Source: Chitinophaga rhizosphaerae
GTDB lineage: Bacteria > Bacteroidota > Bacteroidia > Chitinophagales > Chitinophagaceae
DNA: 64,000 bases
Direction: 5' to 3'
Assembly: GCF_003958645.1 (NCBI RefSeq)
Contig: NZ_RXLO01000010.1
Coordinates: 62,001-126,000, forward strand
A program made the translations under genes and the position numbers. The notes under the pieces are model-generated. The model was not told the origin of the DNA and ran no database searches. It saw only the letters and a list, made by a program, of their open reading frames with translations. Below, piece after piece: positions 59,603-64,000 of this stretch. Positions within the stretch are counted from its first letter, which is position 1. Each line of letters opens with the position of its first letter.

Positions 59603-62386
59603 TCAAATGGATAAAAGGCAATATGCGTAGCTATATTCCTTCGAATAAAAACGCTTAAGTTCCTCTTTGAAGTGGTCGAGAAGTTTTTTACTTGTCCTAA
59701 AGTACCTTTTATAGTAAACCGTGAAATGATGATCGATCCATGAAACCTTAAAGTGAGTATAGTCGAAGCTGTCTAGGTTCAAAAGCCAATCATAGTAAAT
59801 ACCACGCCTTACAATAGCTGATTTAACGGCATCACTGATGACACCCTGTTTCATAAATATAAAATTGAGGAACCGGTCAATCCGTGGATCAAAATCAGTA
59901 CCATCTCCAAATTCCATTACTGGCGCAGGTAAAGACTGAATGTAGGCTCCTGTTCTTTTGACGTATTCATCCTCATACTCTTTCGGTAGATTATCAACGT
60001 ACATTGATACATCGTAATAGAAGTCGGCGCTAAAAGATACTTTCAAGCGCCTTAAAACACATGTGTGTAAACGTTCCATAGTTTCTGGTTGGCCCTTTAA
60101 AATACAGATTAATCCCTCTATACCATCGTTCCATTCTGTGGCTGTAGACGCCTCGAGTGCGTTGAAAGCTTCTTCGATGATGTCTGTTGGGAAAAAACAT
60201 TGAATGCCGAGTACTTTGTAGGTGGAACAAAGACTTTGCAGAAAACCTTCATCCCGCAAGCGCTGGTTCCTTATTCCTAGCTTATAAAATGCTAAGTGTA
60301 GATCTTCAGGCATGTTCAATGCGTTGTGGCCAACAAACTGCAATAAATCTTGTCTGAGAGTCGTCAATAGCCTGCTGTCATCCAATTGGTTCAAGAACCG
60401 CAAAATATCCTTGCTCATACTTTCTACTTCCATGGGATTGAGCTCCAGATAGCATGCTAACATAAGCATGTTCTCAAAATAAACATGCGTTTTTCTAATC
60501 AATTTAGTCGGCCAGGGCTGACTAGATGAGTTTTTGGAGGAAATCAGTTCATCGACTAGTCTTTGAAACCGGTTTGCGAAGCCCATTTTATAAAATCGTT
60601 GGTAAGGAAGTTTGTTGACTTCATAATGTTCCAGGACGCTTCGTATAGTTCGCCGGTTTCCCATTTCAATAACCATTTCCAGATCAACATCCGACAGATT
60701 CGCTATCCTCATGGTTGCGACGCCTTTCGTCGTGAATGACGCTATTAAGGCTTCAAAAAACGGTTCAAAAAGTGATCTAAAGGGCATGTAATCATCGTAT
60801 ACGATGCAGTTTTTGACGAAGAATTCCCTAGTATCCCTGACTGCTTCAACGAGGTACTGAATGGAGTTTGTGGAGGGGAATCCATCTCCACGATGATAAC
60901 GCCGGAGTCTTCCTGCTTCACGCTCTACAACCAATGCCGCCACATCTAAGAATTGATCATTAAAAAGTTTCTGTGCGAGCGCCTGGTCATGATTGGGAAG
61001 CATCGGAATAGTCGTTTCTATGTCAAAGTTGGGCACAACCTTGAGCATATTGTCACGATCTTGCTCCGAATTGGAAAGGCTGACCACTCGGACAAGCGTA
61101 GTCAAATTGAGTTCGGCAATAAATTGAATTAGGTATTTTTTCTTCTTCATGGCCAAACGGCGGCAATGTACAAACAGTTCTAGTGATTTTTTGTAATGCC
61201 CGAGTTTGTAGGCAGAATACCCCAAATCCATCATCATCGCCAGATCATCGCTTTTAAAGTCGATTTGTGATAACATCACGGAAATGTCAAATCGACGCCA
61301 CCTGCAATCATGACAAAGACAGCTATTGTTGTCCTGTCGAAGCTGCAATCTGATGTTATCTTCATCACCAAAACTGACAAAGAATGCTCCATTGTTGGCC
61401 AACTGCTTTAGCAACACATAAATCTTTGTCTGCGCATCCTGCACTCCATCCAAAGAAATAGCCGAGTTGTATCCCAGTGGACTTGGTACTAGTCCCTTCA
61501 ATAAAGCATAAAGCTGCGGATTGTCTGTTCCGAGAGTAAATGGTTGGTTATAGCTAATCTCATGAGGACCCACGACAAAGGGATAATGTTTTGTCCAGTA
61601 AGCTTTTGGGAGATAATTCCACTGGTCAAAACGTGCTTCAAAGTATTGATGCAATTGATCGACTAGGTGAATATCTTCGTCAATGTTTATGAATTTTGCA
61701 ACTTTCTTTGGTCGGCGTTTGAATTGATCTACCAATTTTAACCCCTTTTTTTGAAGAAACTCCACCGCATCCTTGGCTTCCTTAAAATAGTGAATGTTAA
61801 TGTCGGGATACTCCTTTGCGATATTGGGGTGAATTTTCGATTTGTCGTCTTGTGACGCAAATTCTTCAGTATTGCCCGAAAGGAAAACGAACTCTGAGAT
61901 ATTTGCTTGCTTACAATACTCTAATGCAAGGAATATGATAAGCGCATCATTTTTGTTAGATTTTTCACGATTTCTGTGATAGAAAGGGCTTGCTTTAGAT
62001 TTCTCAAGTTCAGTGATTCGTTCAAGGACATTACCAAAATTCCGTACCACAGGACTGGAATTCAATAAAGCATCGATAATTGTAATCTGGCTATCAACAA
62101 AATATTGATATGAATCTTCAGCAGCAGACTCTGCACCATCATTAAATTGCTCGGCGTCCTCTTTGCTACTTGCGTTCATTCCTGCATTGGTGTGACGTGC
62201 GCCCTTGGCTTTTCCTCTTGTTACTTCTCGGTGCTTGTTAAACCACTCTTCGAATAGTGGATCTGGTGTCAAATGCTCGATATCCTTTTGCTCCATCCAA
62301 TATTTGAATTGGGCAAGATTGATATCCATTTTCGTCGGATTAACTAATCGCCTTAAGGTATTGGTGTCAATGGAAATATGAAACAT
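59603..62386 (-). CDS. Large PIN-domain protein with TPR-like repeats
   Basis: The protein of about 927 residues starts with a PIN-like (DUF4935-type) ribonuclease domain: HISIDTNTLRR with the first Asp, FEEWFNKHRE, an acidic residue in NDALIIFLALEYC, and a closing VFLSGNTEEFASQD. A CLCHDC motif follows at about 355-360 (CxCxxC, possibly zinc-binding) and then ~500 residues of helical repeats resembling TPR. The start is at MFHISID; the upstream frame opens with a Met that gives an untypical tail. It is probably a defence-type nuclease with a sensing repeat domain, by analogy with PIN-TPR and SIR2-TPR systems. Confidence 0.7.
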   Translation of the reverse strand: MFHISIDTNTLRRLVNPTKMDINLAQFKYWMEQKDIEHLTPDPLFEEWFNKHREVTRGKAKGARHTNAGMNASSKEDAEQFNDGAESAAEDSYQYFVDSQITIIDALLNSSPVVRNFGNVLERITELEKSKASPFYHRNREKSNKNDALIIFLALEYCKQANISEFVFLSGNTEEFASQDDKSKIHPNIAKEYPDINIHYFKEAKDAVEFLQKKGLKLVDQFKRRPKKVAKFINIDEDIHLVDQLHQYFEARFDQWNYLPKAYWTKHYPFVVGPHEISYNQPFTLGTDNPQLYALLKGLVPSPLGYNSAISLDGVQDAQTKIYVLLKQLANNGAFFVSFGDEDNIRLQLRQDNNSCLCHDCRWRRFDISVMLSQIDFKSDDLAMMMDLGYSAYKLGHYKKSLELFVHCRRLAMKKKKYLIQFIAELNLTTLVRVVSLSNSEQDRDNMLKVVPNFDIETTIPMLPNHDQALAQKLFNDQFLDVAALVVEREAGRLRRYHRGDGFPSTNSIQYLVEAVRDTREFFVKNCIVYDDYMPFRSLFEPFFEALIASFTTKGVATMRIANLSDVDLEMVIEMGNRRTIRSVLEHYEVNKLPYQRFYKMGFANRFQRLVDELISSKNSSSQPWPTKLIRKTHVYFENMLMLACYLELNPMEVESMSKDILRFLNQLDDSRLLTTLRQDLLQFVGHNALNMPEDLHLAFYKLGIRNQRLRDEGFLQSLCSTYKVLGIQCFFPTDIIEEAFNALEASTATEWNDGIEGLICILKGQPETMERLHTCVLRRLKVSFSADFYYDVSMYVDNLPKEYEDEYVKRTGAYIQSLPAPVMEFGDGTDFDPRIDRFLNFIFMKQGVISDAVKSAIVRRGIYYDWLLNLDSFDYTHFKVSWIDHHFTVYYKRYFRTSKKLLDHFKEELKRFYSKEYSYAYCLLSI

Positions 62387-63180
62387 ACTATGAATGCCAC
62401 GGTTTAGGTAAACACAACTGATAAAATGAGAATACAATATACAAAAATCGGTACACTAACTGTCTGGGGAGGTCTCGCATCCACTATGAATTTATGGAGC
62501 TTATATGTAACTCACCAGCAGAGCAAATCGCGGTATTCGTCCCTGTGGTCTTATGAGTGAGAGAACTGAGTACCCATTTGAATCGTCTCGGGCATTGTAA
62601 CCGTAATAAATTGGCCGCTAGTTTTACGTAATGAAAAAGCCCTGCTGTTTTCCATTCAGCAGGGTCAAGGCATTTTTCAATCCGTTTCTCTTTGTTGCTG
62701 TTTGCTTAGTGTAGAGAGCAAAGACAAAGTTAAAACACGTCCAATATTGAACGCAGTTCGAATGTAGGCAATCGGTAGAGATTACGATCAAAGGAAACCG
62801 AGTATTTACGAAATATCCTCTTTTTCTTAATTTTTATCAATATCGACCGGGAACCAGGCCTTTTTAATAGAGATTAAATAGCAAAGCCCGTCCTATAGAT
62901 CGGGATTATAAAAATACTCACCCGTAACATTATATGGAGTCGCGCCTGCCTGGCCGCACCGCTTTCCACAGGAGGCGGGTGTACAAACGAAAAAAACACT
63001 CACTACCTCCCAAGCAAAGGGGTTGCTAGTAAGCAGCCATCTCCGACAAATACGTTTGTCGAGAAACTTCGTTGAATCAATAATTAGAGTATGTAACGCA
63101 TCGCCGCAAATGAATGGAGCAGTACAGATTGAATATGGGGAACTTACTAGCGGCTGTGGAGAATGGTCCTGAGTGGTTAA
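62387..63180. other. 794-bp intergenic region
   Basis: No supported gene. It holds a terminator (62640-62664), a hairpin near 62887-62907 (CCCG/TCGGG), a 7-bp hairpin GGTTGCT/AGCAGCC at about 63020-63037 and a 10-bp stem with one bulge at 63040-63064. Paired hairpins in a gene-free stretch could mark an attachment or transfer origin region, which I cannot establish. Confidence 0.4.
62640..62664 (-). terminator. Intrinsic terminator, reading left
   Basis: CCCTGCTG pairs with CAGCAGGG around a 9-base loop. On the minus strand it is followed by CTTTTTCATT. It could end leftward transcripts from 63456 and, with the T-rich right side, also act on the plus strand. Confidence 0.7.
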
Positions 63181-63456
63181 CTACGCCGCATTGTCATTGC
63201 GGGAAAGAACATAATCATACTTTTCCCTAAAATATTCCTTACTTACTACAACCACTGGGGTTTTCAAATCGCACCTGCATTCCAGGTCCCAGGAATTAAG
63301 GATCCTGCGATTGTCTTCGTCATCATTCTGACCCCAAATACCTAGTTGTTCACCCCCGTAAACAACCTTCAACACGCAACAACCTGGCGTGACTTCGTAC
63401 ACCGCACCTTTTGAGGGTATATTCACGTAAAATTTTTTACTTTCTTCGAAATTCAT
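63181..63456 (-). CDS. Hypothetical protein, 91 aa
   Basis: This small soluble protein has a Cys pair (PGCCVLKVVYGG), a further CRC and strand-forming segments. No family is recognised. It starts with MNFEESKKFYVN and lies alone between a terminator at 62640 and an AT-rich gap. The reading frame and typical composition support a real gene, but not strongly. Confidence 0.5.
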   Translation of the reverse strand: MNFEESKKFYVNIPSKGAVYEVTPGCCVLKVVYGGEQLGIWGQNDDEDNRRILNSWDLECRCDLKTPVVVVSKEYFREKYDYVLSRNDNAA

Positions 63457-63845
63457 TTTTTAAAATGTGGTATCCTTTTATGGCGGGACACCAATATATA
63501 AGACTACAAAAAAAATTATATATCAAAATTTATCATAGCTAATTATGCTGATATACACCTATTTATAGCATTTTTCACATCCTTCCGAGCCGAAACCTGC
63601 AATGCAGGAAAATACGAGCCATACCCAATCGAAAAACCATCGTCGTACGCCCGCTTCTTACTCGTTTTTTGTTGTTTTGATATGCTCTAATTCCCGGGAA
63701 CGGTGGTTGCAAAAAAACAAGGGGCCCGCGCGATGCTCGGACCCCGGGGATGGCTCCCTTGCTTGGCCTATTACTCGGTCGGGATGCTCTCCAGCAGCGC
63801 CCGCCTCCACTTCGGCCCAAGAAGATGTATTGAGGTAACGACGTT
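63457..63845. other. 389-bp gap with a terminator
   Basis: It contains the terminator at 63711-63745 and an AT-rich left part that presumably holds the promoter of the 91-aa gene. The two ORFs inside on opposite strands (63602-63838 and 63575-63946) look spurious. Confidence 0.5.
63711..63745 (-). terminator. Terminator of the partial gene at the window end
   Basis: GGGGTCC pairs with GGGCCCC (one G-T pair) around an 11-base loop on the minus strand, followed by TTGTTTTTTT. It lies about 100 bp past the stop codon at 63846. Confidence 0.75.
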
Positions 63846-64000
63846 TTAATAATCGCCAAAGAGCAAGAGCTGATTTGCATGAGGTTCCAAGGGATAATTG
63901 GCGGTGAGTACCTCGGTTTTGATCTTGGGGTTACCGCTCTTAGCATTTACCGACACCGTTTGCTCAATGCTTTGCTGGTTCCAATCGTATCGTTTGACAA
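63846..64000 (-). CDS. C-terminal end of an unrecognised protein (partial)
   Basis: A minus-strand frame runs in from the window edge and stops at 63846, giving 50 residues that end TANYPLEPHANQLLLFGDY. The alternation of polar and hydrophobic residues suggests beta strands, as in a secreted or cell-surface domain. It is too short to assign. A terminator follows 100 bp downstream, which supports it being the true end of a gene. It is absent from a Met-based ORF list because the start is outside the window. Confidence 0.6.
   Translation of the reverse strand, partial: VKRYDWNQQSIEQTVSVNAKSGNPKIKTEVLTANYPLEPHANQLLLFGDY

Noticed and set aside
63575..63946. Minus-strand 123-aa and plus-strand 78-aa ORFs
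   Set aside because: They overlap each other, the terminator at 63711-63745 and the end of the partial gene, whose frame has better composition.
1..64000. CRISPR arrays, rRNA, tRNA genes, IS-element transposases
   Set aside because: No regularly spaced repeats, rRNA stretches, foldable tRNAs or transposase genes were seen on either strand by reading.

Overview
The window looks like part of a mobile or genomic island of a Bacteroidota bacterium. Family-level placement near Chitinophagaceae is only an impression. The evidence is RteC, two-partner outer-membrane receptors, TPR histidine kinase/LytTR pairs, DUF3347, HYC_CC_PP and DUF2911 proteins, and several promoters with the Bacteroidota -7 box TAnnTTTG. 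It falls into three blocks.

(1) 0-24 kb is a copper (probably copper/silver) resistance island, almost wholly on the minus strand. A long operon read from 14.7 kb down to 1.6 kb encodes a secreted beta-propeller, a periplasmic HMA protein, an RND pump of the CusA type (split into two reading frames), TolC, two CusB-like adaptors with metal-binding heads, two DUF3347 lipoproteins, DUF2911, the P-type ATPase CopB and a haem-binding protein. Shorter units between 14.8 and 23.5 kb add two HYC_CC_PP proteins, a 19-cysteine copper-storage protein, DUF305, an outer-membrane protein, a CopZ-like chaperone, a ferredoxin-reductase-like flavoprotein, CopA and two AraC regulators that begin with a metal-binding-like motif. 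Three promoters share a direct-repeat site placed exactly 20 bp upstream of the -7 box, the likely operator of those regulators. The island is bracketed by two diverged copies of the same ~420 bp junction (end of a ParB-like gene, terminator, start of radC). The left copy is intact and the right one is broken.

(2) 24-30.5 kb is a second metal module on the minus strand: ArsR repressor, MerT-MerP fusion, GDCCVxC protein, DUF6660 protein, TonB-dependent receptor and a Zn/Cd/Pb-type P-type ATPase. There is no mercuric reductase. A perfect 26-bp palindrome upstream of arsR is its likely operator.

(3) 30.5-64 kb is an accessory region with two large serine recombinases (31-32.7 and 49-50.5 kb). 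It holds probable anti-phage systems: an AAA ATPase plus HNH nuclease pair resembling Septu (34-36.7 kb), an ABC-three-component system (50.7-55 kb) and a large PIN-domain protein (59.6-62.4 kb). It also has a PP-loop enzyme, an outer-membrane beta-barrel, a pair of unknown proteins built from four copies of one repeat module beside a large lipoprotein, and RteC next to a LytTR-regulator/histidine-kinase operon. The window ends inside an unrecognised minus-strand gene.

All calls come from reading the sequence and from memory of families; no search was run. Residue positions are approximate.
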